Positions 1 to 9,600 of a stretch of DNA of 32,130 bases are shown here, one piece after another. The stretch is from the NCBI GenBank assembly GCA_017411605.1, contig JAFQPR010000104.1:1-32130 (forward strand), given 5' to 3'. Numbering within the stretch: the stretch's first letter is position 1; the number at the start of each line of letters is the position of its first letter. The DNA comes from Clostridia bacterium (GTDB taxonomy: Bacteria; Bacillota; Clostridia; Oscillospirales; CAG-272). Under the pieces are notes generated by a model, which was given only the letters and a program-made list of their open reading frames with translations, was not told the origin of the DNA and did not search any database. Both the position numbers and the translations under genes were made by a program.

Positions 1-228
1 CCGTCAAAGCCGCTCGGCGAAGAGATTTTTAGCAGAAATTTTCGTTCTTCGACCCGAAGCCGAAGAAAACTATTGCGAGCGGGAGAAAACGAGGATTTAT
101 GCAAAACCGCCAAGGCCGCTCGGCGAAGAGATTTTTAGCAGAAATTTTCGTTCTTCGACCCGAAGCCGAAGAAAACTATCGCAAGCGAGAGAAAACGGGA
201 ATTTATGCAAAAATATCAAAGCCGTGGA
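1..228. repeat. 106-bp tandem repeat, two full units and a truncated third
   Basis: Bases 1-106 and 107-212 are near-identical copies; a third copy starts at 213 and stops after about 15 bases, where the asnS stop codon lies (229-231). Each unit holds a short inverted repeat (TTCTTCG with CGAAGAA) that could form a hairpin in either transcript. The period is not a multiple of three, so the open frames running across it change between units and are unlikely to be genes. The array continues off the left edge or starts there; this cannot be told. It may belong to a dispersed repeat family. Confidence 0.85.
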
Positions 229-1623
229 TTAATACTCGGCGTTACCGACGGTTCTCGGATACGGAATTACGTCACGAATATTGGACACACCCGTAAGATA
301 CATTATAATTCTCTCGAAGCCGAGACCGAAGCCTGCGTGCTTTGTGCCGCCGAACTTACGGAGATTGAGGTACCACCAATAGTCCTCCTCTTTGAGTCCG
401 AGCTCTGCCATTCTTGCGGTGAGAACGTCGATTCTCTCCTCTCTCTGAGAGCCTCCGATGATCTCGCCGACACCGGGAACGAGAAGGTCCATTGCGGCAA
501 CGGTCTTACCGTCGTCATTGAGGCGCATATAGAACGCCTTGATATCCTTGGGATAATCGGTGAGGAATACGGGCTTCTTATAAACCTGCTCTGTGATATA
601 TCTTTCGTGCTCGGTCTGAAGGTCAACACCCCAATAGACGGGATACTTGAAGTTCTCTCCCGATTTGAGAAGAACGTCAATAGCCTCGGTATAAGTAACC
701 TTTGCGTAGTCCGCGTTTCTGAGAGCGGTGAGACGCTCAAGGAGTCCCTTATCGACGAAGCTGTTAAAGAACTGAAGCTCTGCCTCGCAGTTATCCATAA
801 CGTGGTTGATTATATGCTTGATCATATCCCAAGCAAGCTGCATATCGTCGTTAAGATCTGCAAAAGCTATTTCGGGCTCGATCATCCAGAACTCTGCGGC
901 GTGGCGCGCGGTGTTCGAATTCTCGGCTCTGAAGGTCGGACCAAAGGTATAGATATTGCCGAAAGCCATAGCATAGGTCTCGCCCTCAAGCTGACCCGAA
1001 ACGGTGAGGTTAGTGCTCTTACCGAAGAAGTCCTTCGAGAAGTCAACCTTGCCGTCCTCGGTTTTGGGAAGGTTATCAAGGTCAAGAGTGGTAACTCTGA
1101 ACATCTCGCCCGCGCCCTCTGCGTCGGAGCCGGTTATAATAGGAGTATTAACGTATACGAATCCTCTCGAGTGGAAGAACTCGTGAATTGCGTAAGCGGC
1201 TTCGCTTCTCACTCTGTAAACCGCGGAGAAGAGATTTGTTCTCGGACGGAGATACGCCTGCTCACGAAGATATTCTACGGTATGTCTTTTCGGCTGAAGA
1301 GGATATTCGGGAGTTGAAGTTCCCTCGATCTCCACTTTCTCCGCCTTAAGCTCGAAGGGCTGCTTTGCGCCGGGGGTGAGAACTATCTTACCCGTAACAA
1401 CGAGAGCGGCGCCGACGTTCTGCGAAGCGATCTCGTCATAATTGTTTACTTTTTCTCTCTCAAAAACGACCTGAACACTCTTGAAGTAAGAGCCGTCGTT
1501 GAGATCGATGAATCCGAACGCCTTCGAATCGCGGAGGTTTCTTACCCAACCGCCAACCGTTACACTCTTATCCGCAAATGCTTGCGGCGACTGATAAATT
1601 TCTTTGATAAGCTGTCTTTCCAT
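229..1623 (-). CDS. asnS: Asparagine--tRNA ligase
   Basis: Cytoplasmic class IIb aminoacyl-tRNA synthetase that charges tRNA-Asn with asparagine using ATP. The 464-residue product has the usual length. The N-terminal OB-fold anticodon-binding region shows [11 protein letters not shown] and FIDLNDGS. Motif 2 near residue 228 reads [17 protein letters not shown], an AsnRS rather than AspRS signature. Motif 3 near residue 430 reads [15 protein letters not shown], and the protein ends in [16 protein letters not shown], as the family does. I chose the ATG at 1623 over an upstream in-frame start at 1671 because GGGAG lies just upstream of it and the family begins there; the longer start would also overlap the promoter. 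It is monocistronic, with a good promoter at 1662-1690. The stop codon sits directly against a tandem repeat. Confidence 0.97.
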   Translation of the reverse strand: MERQLIKEIYQSPQAFADKSVTVGGWVRNLRDSKAFGFIDLNDGSYFKSVQVVFEREKVNNYDEIASQNVGAALVVTGKIVLTPGAKQPFELKAEKVEIEGTSTPEYPLQPKRHTVEYLREQAYLRPRTNLFSAVYRVRSEAAYAIHEFFHSRGFVYVNTPIITGSDAEGAGEMFRVTTLDLDNLPKTEDGKVDFSKDFFGKSTNLTVSGQLEGETYAMAFGNIYTFGPTFRAENSNTARHAAEFWMIEPEIAFADLNDDMQLAWDMIKHIINHVMDNCEAELQFFNSFVDKGLLERLTALRNADYAKVTYTEAIDVLLKSGENFKYPVYWGVDLQTEHERYITEQVYKKPVFLTDYPKDIKAFYMRLNDDGKTVAAMDLLVPGVGEIIGGSQREERIDVLTARMAELGLKEEDYWWYLNLRKFGGTKHAGFGLGFERIIMYLTGVSNIRDVIPYPRTVGNAEY

Positions 1624-1661
1624 TTGCTCACTCCCAAGACTTAATTTTCTTATAATACAGT

Positions 1662-1690
1662 AGTATAACACATAAATCGGTCTTTTTCAA
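1662..1690 (-). promoter_or_regulatory. Sigma-70-type promoter of asnS
   Basis: On the minus strand TTGAAA, a 17-nt spacer and TATACT, ending about 38 nt upstream of the asnS start codon. Hexamers and spacing both fit a housekeeping promoter. Confidence 0.75.
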
Positions 1691-2137
1691 TGCTTTTTTA
1701 AAATTTCTACGCATTTTTATTATTTTCCGCTCAAGCCCGATTATTCCGTAAAACAGGCTCTGTTTTCTCGTATTAAGCTTTCAAAAAAACGCAACTACCG
1801 GCGCACTTTGCCGGGGTACCAACGCCCAGCTCCGTCGCACCTCAAAGCAGGAAAACAACGGCAAAATGCAAACAATCCTTGTCATTGCCATTTTTTGGTA
1901 TTTTTTAGTTTTCTTCCTTATTATTATATATAATATTATATCAATTAAAATTCTCCGCTCTGCTGCGTACCGTTTATGCTTTATTTATACAAAAAAGCAG
2001 CTTATCGCACTTCAAAAAAGCAAGAAATTCCTTTTTTATTAATGTAAAGTTTAATAGTCATATATGCGTATTTTGTAACTAAAACGGCAAAAAAATCGTC
2101 TTCACGAGCAGAACAAGGTTTACAAAAATAAAGATAA
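1691..2137. other. AT-rich intergenic spacer
   Basis: No gene is visible between the asnS promoter and the terminator of the glycoside hydrolase gene. The only structures seen are a 7-bp hairpin (AAAACAG, loop GCT, CTGTTTT) at 1750-1766 and a 5-bp hairpin CCGGC/GCCGG near 1798-1815. Open frames here are short and lack ribosome binding sites. Confidence 0.6.
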
Positions 2138-2166
2138 GCAGAGGTATCGAAACTCGACACCTCTGC
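2138..2166 (-). terminator. Intrinsic terminator of the GH-A glycoside hydrolase gene
   Basis: GCAGAGGT pairs with ACCTCTGC over 8 bp, followed by a mismatch and a further TCGA/TCGA pairing around a 3-nt loop. On the minus strand the stem is followed by a moderately T-rich tract. It lies 27 nt after the stop codon at 2193. Confidence 0.7.
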
Positions 2167-2192
2167 CACCTATTTTAATTTATTCCCTGAAT

Positions 2193-3284
2193 TTACTTCT
2201 TTCCGTCAACTCTTTTATTGAAGCGAACGATAAGATCGATCTCACCGGGATCATACGGATGCCTTGCACCCGGACGGTAGAGATCGTGCTGCCATTTTGT
2301 GAAATCGTAATTCACGTTTTTATTTGGATCCTCATAGTGATTCCAGAACATTTCCCAAGGCTCATACGTCTGCGTTTTTCCAGCTACGAATCCCCAGCAA
2401 TAGCAACCGATTTTTTCAAGATAAAATACAGGATATATTTCGCGCACGTCGTTATGATTTATACGGTTGAGCCACTCGGTGCAAACGAGAGGCCTTTCAT
2501 ATTTTTTAAGCTCGTCAATAACGAGGACTGTCTTTTCAAGATTTCCATAACAATGGAAATTGACAAAGTCGGAAAGCTCGACCGCGCGTATCTCCTCCGG
2601 AGTCTTTACTCCGCCTTTAGCTACGGCTCTCCATACGTCGGCAGTCACGGGTTGACTCGGATCGCAGGCTCTGACAGTCCGAAACACCTCTTCGAGAATG
2701 GGAATCGCCCCTGCGGCAAGCGCTATGCCGGGCTCGTTGTATACATCCCAGAACAGTATTCTTTCGTCATCCTTATATTTTGTAACTATCTGTTCTATCA
2801 TCTCGATAAACTTTTCACGAAGTCCCGCTCTTTCAAGGTAGTGATAAGGCTTTTTCTTAAGCTCCTCCTCGGGTATCGGAAATCTTCCCTGATGATATCC
2901 GAGAGCATACTTTTGCTCGCCGAGAGGCTTAGGTACAAATTCCGACTCTATATCTCTTGGCAAAAGAACCTCGGTCGCAAGCACGTAGCAGACCGATATA
3001 CCGTGAGCTGCGGCTATCGTAAGGTATTCCTCAAGAACACTCATATAGCTATCGCGTTCCTGGAGCCATACGTCAAAGTCTGCGATAATGCGTATCGTAT
3101 TAAAGCCGATTTTTGCCGCAAGAGCCAGTTCTGCATCCGCAACCTTCATTCGCTCTTCTCTGCCATAGCTTTGCCATTGATCTATTCTGTTCGCGCAGTC
3201 GCTACCGATAAAGTTGCATCCTCTTATCCACGGATGCGAGTCATACCATTCCCATATTTTTGTTTTCGACCATTTTTTCTTCAT
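2193..3284 (-). CDS. Intracellular glycoside hydrolase, clan GH-A (GH5-like)
   Basis: A 363-residue TIM-barrel retaining glycosidase. LFWDVYNEPG holds the Asn-Glu pair typical of clan GH-A (N183, E184, acid/base), and PLVCTEW places the likely nucleophile at E270. The strand FNTIRI near residue 61 and the substrate-loop residues in NFHCYG near 242 also fit cellulase-like members. There is no signal peptide or binding module, so it probably acts in the cytoplasm on imported oligosaccharides; the substrate cannot be read from sequence. I chose the ATG at 3284, preceded by GGCGGAG, rather than an in-frame start at 3344 that falls inside a stable hairpin. It lies downstream of the giant esterase and peptide genes on the same strand and may be partly cotranscribed with them. 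A terminator follows. Confidence 0.8.
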   Translation of the reverse strand: MKKKWSKTKIWEWYDSHPWIRGCNFIGSDCANRIDQWQSYGREERMKVADAELALAAKIGFNTIRIIADFDVWLQERDSYMSVLEEYLTIAAAHGISVCYVLATEVLLPRDIESEFVPKPLGEQKYALGYHQGRFPIPEEELKKKPYHYLERAGLREKFIEMIEQIVTKYKDDERILFWDVYNEPGIALAAGAIPILEEVFRTVRACDPSQPVTADVWRAVAKGGVKTPEEIRAVELSDFVNFHCYGNLEKTVLVIDELKKYERPLVCTEWLNRINHNDVREIYPVFYLEKIGCYCWGFVAGKTQTYEPWEMFWNHYEDPNKNVNYDFTKWQHDLYRPGARHPYDPGEIDLIVRFNKRVDGKK

Positions 3285-3321
3285 AGCTTTTCTCCGCCTT
3301 TTCCAAATAAAATCTTTGCCG

Positions 3322-3351
3322 ATACGCCGCGTCACGGATGACACGGCGTAT
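3322..3351 (-). promoter_or_regulatory. Strong hairpin between the peptide gene region and the GH-A gene
   Basis: ATACGCCG pairs with CGGCGTAT (8 bp), then after one mismatch GTCA pairs with TGAC around a CGGA loop. It lies 37 nt upstream of the GH-A start. On the minus strand there is no immediate T run, so it may be a weak terminator of cassette 1, an mRNA-processing or stability element, or a leader structure. Confidence 0.5.
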
Positions 3352-3360
3352 TTATTAACT

Positions 3361-3384
3361 TATATCAAAATCCCAGATACCTCT
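3361..3384 (-). pseudogene. Orphan second copy of the peptide-gene 3' end
   Basis: On the minus strand this stretch again encodes Gly-Ile-Trp-Asp-Phe-Asp (GGTATCTGGGATTTTGAT), one base different from the same 18 nt inside the upstream peptide gene (3455-3634), then Ile-Ser-stop. It is not in frame with the peptide gene and has no start of its own. It is either a target duplication made when the adjacent palindromic repeat inserted, or the remnant of a second tandem peptide gene. Confidence 0.6.
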
Positions 3385-3434
3385 TGCCTTCTCCAGTGGG
3401 AGAAGGGGGACCACTTTAGTGGTGGATGAGGTGT
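3379..3434. repeat. REP-like palindromic repeat (two adjacent hairpins)
   Basis: CCTTCTCC/GGAGAAGG and CCACT/AGTGG form two consecutive hairpins, with ACCTCATCCACCACT at one end read on the minus strand. From general knowledge, sequences of this type are dispersed between genes in many Clostridia. Here it lies between the peptide gene and the orphan copy of its last codons, so it probably inserted at the 3' end of the peptide gene. Confidence 0.65.
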
Positions 3435-3454
3435 TCTCATACGTAATTGAAACA

Positions 3455-3634
3455 TTATCCTTGATCAAAGTCCCAGATACCGTCGTTGTCCTCTTTAGGA
3501 GTAGTTTCCGTTCCCGGAGAGGTCGTGATAATATTATCCTCTTCAAGCTTTACCACTTCAAGCTCGGGAGCTATATAACCTAAAGCCCCGAATTCATTCT
3601 TTTCATTCTGCATTCTGAATTCTGCATTCTGCAT
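3455..3634 (-). CDS. Short conserved acidic peptide A of cassette 1
   Basis: A 59-residue peptide with no recognised function. It starts 15 nt after the stop of the giant esterase gene and has a strong AAGGAGGGG ribosome binding site. The first 18 residues (from MQNAEFRMQNEKN) come from a heptanucleotide repeat. The rest reads YIAPELEVVKLEEDN, then IITTSPGTETTPKED, then NDGIWDFDQG. The last part is shared with peptide B at 22974-23105: 23 consecutive identical residues with 12 synonymous codon changes, which shows translation and purifying selection. It has no signal peptide, membrane segment or Cys, is acidic, and carries a Thr/Ser/Pro-rich stretch and one Trp. I recall short clostridial hypothetical proteins with a Y-x-x-P-E-x-E start. 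A modified-peptide precursor, a partner of the giant protein or a regulatory peptide are all possible. Confidence 0.8.
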   Translation of the reverse strand: MQNAEFRMQNEKNEFGALGYIAPELEVVKLEEDNIITTSPGTETTPKEDNDGIWDFDQG

Positions 3635-3649
3635 TTATACCACCCCTCC

Positions 3650-6600
3650 TTATTCGGTTACTACGGAGTCTTTGTATGCTCTTGCGCTCTCGGAGTATTT
3701 CATAAAGCGAGCTACGAGGTTTTCAAGCTCCGCGTTATTCTGTGTCTTAGACCATTCGTAATACGCGTTGATATGGAAGCTTCCGCCCTCTGCGCCGTCA
3801 ACAGTATAAGTTACGGTTTCGCATACCGCGTATGCGTAAGTATCAAGGTCAATATAAGTGCCCGTGGCGTTCGTACCCGTTACAGTGTTAACTTCTACGC
3901 CGTCAATATAGAACTTGTAGAGGCTTGCATTGGCATTTTCTGCAAGATAGAATCTTATAGTGGGAGTTGCGTCAAGCACAAAGGTTACGTCGGAAAGTCC
4001 CGTGCTCGGAGCGGTAGCGCTTCCCTCACCCGAGGGAGCGTTATTCTCGTCGTAATTTTCACCGAGAATAGCGTTTATCTTCGCTATTACATCAGCCGCA
4101 TCGGTATCAAAGTACGCGTATGCCGCTCTTACGTAAGAGAGCACGTCGCAAACGAGAGTCTTTTCAACGGCGCTTCCGTCAGCAAGGATCTTCTCGGCAT
4201 ACTTGATTATACCGAAGGTGAAGGTCGCCGTTGCGGTCTTTTCACCTACTGTAACGCTTGCCTTAAGAGTTACGTTGCGCGCCGCTTCTTTAGCGGAAAG
4301 AGGAATCGAGATGAGATAGAAGGTTTCGTTATCAACGGTTACCTGCTTTAAGCCCGTGAAGTCCGTGTACTCCGCGCCGTCAAGTGTAAATCCTGCGAGG
4401 AAGTCCGCAGCGGGAACGTATACGTTGAGTACAAGATCCCTCGCGAGAGTGAGGCTCATCTTGGGTACGAAGTCGATGCTTGCCGCCTCTGTCGGTCTGA
4501 GCCTGTACGTCACCGTTGTACCGTTATCGGAAATCTCAACGAAGGAAAGGCTAAGTCCGCTTTGTGTCTTATAAAGAGTTGTAGGCTTAATATGAGATTT
4601 CGGGAATGCGAAGGACGTATAGTTTCCGCCCTCCGCCTTATCAAATGCGAAGGTCGATGTGTTCGAGGTATTCATTCCCTGTATTCCGGGTCTCGTAGAA
4701 CCGAAGATTACACTGCCGCCCTCAATAACAACGTTTGCGCCGATAGATATGTGGCTTGCCACAATTCTTGCGGACGTATTACTGCAATTTGTAACGTCTA
4801 CTTTACAATTTTTGACTAAAAGGTTATTATTATGTATCGCAAGGTCATATCCGCTCGTCGCCTGAGTATAAAGCAAAGCATAGTTTCCGCGAAGGGCAGA
4901 ATCCGAATCAAGCTCAAACTCAAGTCCGTCAAGAGTCACGTAGAAGTTATGCACCTTCGACATATCGGTGTTTTCATTATACGCAACCGTCGTAGCGTCA
5001 TCAAGTGTTACGGTCGGAACTCTCGTGTTTATAGCGGAGAATCTTACTATCGGGTCTTTTCCGACGATAAACTTACCGTTCGTTACGGTAATGTAGGTTT
5101 TATATCCGCAGGCGTACGCCTCAGCTCTTATGAATGCGTCGGCAGAGCCGCCGTTACCCATAGTTACGGTATATCCGCCGAGATCTACCGTTATCTTGCC
5201 GTCAAGAGTTGACAGACTCTGCTTAGCGCCGCTCTGACTATCCGTATCCATATTGAAGTCGCGTCTGAGAAGGATAACCGAGCCGTCGCCCGCCGTGCAA
5301 GCCGCAGCAGAGATAGTCGTGGTAAATTTAGTGCCGCCCGCAGTACAATTTCCGTCCTTATCAAAGACTACGAAGGGATATTTGAGAAGCGATGCATAGC
5401 TGTCCGAAATCGTTCCGTAATCGGTAACGAGCGAGCAAAGGGTGTATACCGTGTTACTTCCGTCCACGTAATACTCGGAAAGTTTGAGATCTGTTATATC
5501 GGTATTTTCTGCGTCGTTCACCTGCGCGGTGCTGACGCTGTTTCCGCTCGGAGCGGTAAGGGTAATATACTCACCGTTCTCGCCCTTGGCGAATCTGCAT
5601 ATACTTCCCGTTCCCATAGAAGTGAGAACGAATTTGCCGACGTTACCGTCGTCAGTTACAGTACCTCCGATAACGGTAGCGCTTATCGGAACTGCATTAA
5701 CAGAGGCTACGAGAGTGTGATTCGCAGACGTTGAGGTTCCGCTGTATTTTACGTTACACTCGTTGACCGTAAGCTTATAATCGAAGCCGGATGCCGCAGT
5801 TCCCGAAGCTCCTCCGTAGGAGAAGAGGAATTTACCTGCCGCCGAGCCTGCCTCAACGTTGAGCTTATCAAGCGTAACGTAGAAGCTGTGAGGATTGGTT
5901 GCGCTCTCCGTCGCATAGTTCGCGCTGAATCTTCCGCCGATCGACGCGTATCTTACGATCGGGTCTGCGCCCGCGATTATTTTTCCGTTGGTTACCGTAA
6001 TTTCGGTCTTATATCCCGCGATATGCGCTTCGCATCTGATGAAGGCATCAGCCTTTCCGCCCGCGCCCATCGTAAGAGTGTATCCGCCGAGATCTACGGT
6101 CATTTTTCCGTTTAAGGTCGAGAAGCTGTTCGATCCGCTCGCCTGAGCGTCGGTATCCATATTAAAATCGCGTCTGAGAAGGATAACCGAGCCGTCACCC
6201 GCGGCGCACGCGGTCTGACCTACCGTAGTGGTAAAGAGCTTACCGCCGCCAACGCAGTTTCCGTTCTTATCGAATACTACCCAAGGATAATCCTCTGCGG
6301 ATGCGTATTCGAGAGAAATAGTTCCGTATTTTGTGAGAAGGTTATTTAATTCAAGAGTGTATACAATGTTATCACCCTCGGTTCCGCTTTCCGCGAGCTT
6401 CATCGCTCCCTCGTTATCGGATATGAAGGCGTCGGCGGGAAGAGCCGAGCCCGTAGGAATAACGACCTTCACGTATTCACCGCTCTCATTCTTGTTGAAG
6501 CGGATGGAGCTTCCCGTATCGGAAACGAGCTCGTAAACGTTAAGGTATGCCGCGTTATCCGCAATTATCTTACCGCCATTGATCTTATACGTACCCGTGA

Positions 6601-9600
6601 GCGCCTTGCCGCCGTTGTAGTTTCCGACGGTAAAGATCGTTGTTTCAGCCGCCGCGCCGCTTATATCAAACGTGCAATCGGTGAAGGTCATAGCATTGTT
6701 AGCGGGAGCCGCGCTTGAGCTACGCTCGTAATTATACGTTATGAGCTCTGCGGTGGTTGCTCCGTCTGCAAGACCGAATTTTATATTTTCAAAGTTAAAA
6801 TCAAAGTTTTTAACGTCTGCGGTGTCATAGTCCTCGGTATCCCAGCCAAGTATTCTGACAGCGCCAAGAGTCGTTACGAGAACAGTTCCGTTCACGGTAT
6901 TGACCGTTACGTCACCGTTTGTTTTTGCATCGGCGTTATAAAGCATTACGCCGTTGCAGGTTACGGTATGACCGCCAAGGTCAACGGTTATCGTTCCGTT
7001 ACCCTTGGAAAGGTTATCGAATTTCGTAGTAAAATCAAAGTCGCGCCTTAAGACCATAAACCACTCGTCGCCCGTAGAATAGGTAGCGAAGTAGTTGAGC
7101 GGTCCGTGGAAGGTTGCGTACGCCTTGACGAAGTTTCCGTCCTTATCGAAGATAACCGTCGGGTAATCCTCTGCCGAGGCGTATTCCTCGGGAATGACGC
7201 CGTACTTCGTCGAAAGCTCGCCGAGTTTAAGCGTATTCGTCGTGAAATATCCGTCGTTCGATTCGGCGCTGTAATTCACCACTCCGTCAGCGGAAAGATA
7301 TCCTACAGATGCGTCCGCCGTATAAGGTGTGGGCATTATCAGCGAGGTGTAATTACCTTCGCTGTCCGTCTCGAAGGTTACCGAACGTAAGCTGTTTACA
7401 ATGTTAAGCCATCTTTCCGAATCAAGCTTTATTCTGCCGCCGGTCAAGGTGTAAGAGAGTGAGAGCGCGTCGGACTTTCCGAAGAGAGTCGATTTAAGGT
7501 AAGGAAGATTTTCATTACCAATATTAAAGAGGCATCCGTCAAAGGCGATATTTACCGAAAGGTCAACGTCCGACTCGGTCGAGCTCATAAGCGAGGTCGC
7601 TGCGGTTCTGCCTACGATTCCGAAAACAACGCCCGTGAAGCTTACGTCAAATTCCCTGCCTTGTGCCGCTGTCACAGAGCCCTCATATGAAACAACGGGA
7701 GCATCCGCGAAATAAAGCGTTCCGCCGTATACGTTAACTACGGTCTTTTCCGAGGAAGCCGCGTCTGCCTTAAGCCAGATAGGACCGTGCTCACTCGTTT
7801 TTGCCGTGAGCTTATAGCCGTTAAGGTCGATATTTACCTCTTCAAAATCAGCTATTATCTCGGAATTATCCGAATCGGTGAGCGTATAATCAGCATTCAG
7901 AGTTACGGTATATCCGCTCACGTATGCCGCGAGCGCTTCGCTCCAGCTTGCGTGCTCCGAAACAAGAGTATCACCCGAATAGAGAGCTATGGGTTTATCG
8001 GTATTCACGGGAGCCTTAAGCGCGTATCCGCCGTCGTAGAGCTCCGCGATTCCCGCATTCGAGATACTGATATCGGTGACCGTTTCAACAACGGATATGT
8101 AGTCAATGTATATAGGACAGTCAACGCGCGAGCCGTTTTCCATTCTGCCCTCGGGGGTTACGTCAACGATAAGTCGCTTCGGCTCGTACTCTGCCGCTAT
8201 GCCGAAATCGCTCTCGTGAACGGTATATTCAAGAGTGAACTCAACCCACTCGCCCGCCTTGGTGTTTACGTTTTTGATACTCTGATTATAATCCATGGTA
8301 TCGTATACGTTATCAAGGTAAACGCCCGAAGCGGATTCTATATAGAAGAGTATATCACGGGAAACGGTATCGTACATTCTCACGGTTACGGTGTACTTTC
8401 TGCCGTAATCCGCCTTTGTTACGGTATTGCCGTTATTTATTATATTATCCGAGAACAGAGCCGTGGTCGTTCTCGCGTAGAACTCGTTATCATATTCATA
8501 TTCGGGAACGTTGGGATATCTTGAGCCGTTCATACCGACGATGAACTTGACGGCGCTCTCACCGTCAAAGGTTACCGCCTCGAACTTTTCACCTGCGGCA
8601 TAACGTGAGTCGGCAGAACGGACGTAGTTACCGAATCTCGATTTGTTGCCCGAGGTATATCCCGATGAGCCGAGAGCGGCAAAATCATCTCTGAAGGTCT
8701 CGCTCTCGCCCGCCTCACGCTCGGCTTTGACGTAGAAGATAACCTCATCGCCTACGTTCTTCGTAAGAAGATAATCGGTAACGTCCACGGAATAGAAGCC
8801 CGAGCCATAAAGATTAACCGAGCCGAGATATTCTCCGTCGGTAGAGCTCTTATCGGCAACCGCGTATATGCCTGCAACGTTCGCAGCATCATTCGCTACG
8901 CCAAAGTAGAGTGAATAGCTGTTTCCGCCCGAGCTTGCGGGAACGGTAGCGGTGATATACTTGCCTTCAACCGCAGCCGCCGTACCCTCTGCATACTCGG
9001 TAGTGAACGTCATTACGTAATCTGTACCGAGCGTAGTTCCATTATCACCGACAAGTGATGCGGGAACGGTTACCTTATAGGTAGTATTTCCGAGATAAGC
9101 GCCGCTCGGAGTGAAGGTCCACTCGGTATTTCCGTAAAGTGAGCTCCACTTACCGCTGACGGTGTTACCGTTCGGGTCGCATACCGTAACCTTAGCTATC
9201 TCGTCCGCCGAAACAGAGCCGATAAACTTGATTACTACGTCACCCGTAAACGATATGCCCGCATCGCCGGAGCGAGGTGTGGTATAAACTACCTTAACGC
9301 TCTCACCCTTAAGATAATATCCGAAGAAATCAAAGAAGGCGTCGTAGGTATCAACACCGTGGGTTATATCCTTACTGTGCGTGAGCATATGACCGACGGG
9401 AGATTCAAACTGAAGCGAGGGCGTATCGAGCGCACGCGCAAGGTTAGTTCTTATATTCGACGAGCCCCATGCGGATTGATAATCGTCGTAAAGGTTGCTC
9501 GTGATAAAGATAGGCGCGCCGCCTATGTCCATATCCTCATAAGCGGGACCGCAGCAGGCGTAAAGAACGTTTGCGTAAGCAAGTATTTCCTCACCCGCGC

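Noticed and set aside
99-296. 65-codon frame in the left-edge repeat
   Set aside because: The repeat period shifts the frame between units, and the frame runs into the antisense of asnS.
205-1317. Open frame of 370 codons on the plus strand over asnS
   Set aside because: Antisense shadow of a clear housekeeping gene, starting inside the tandem repeat.
2259-3341. Open frame of 360 codons on the plus strand over the GH-A gene
   Set aside because: Antisense shadow; the other strand shows catalytic motifs and a terminator.
3379-3434. Possible CRISPR or insertion sequence
   Set aside because: Only one copy in the window, no spacers and no transposase; it fits a dispersed palindromic repeat.
3355-3546. 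63-codon frame on the minus strand across the palindromic repeat
   Set aside because: It overlaps peptide A in another frame, runs through the repeat, and has no ribosome binding site. Only its last codons are informative, as a duplicated gene end.
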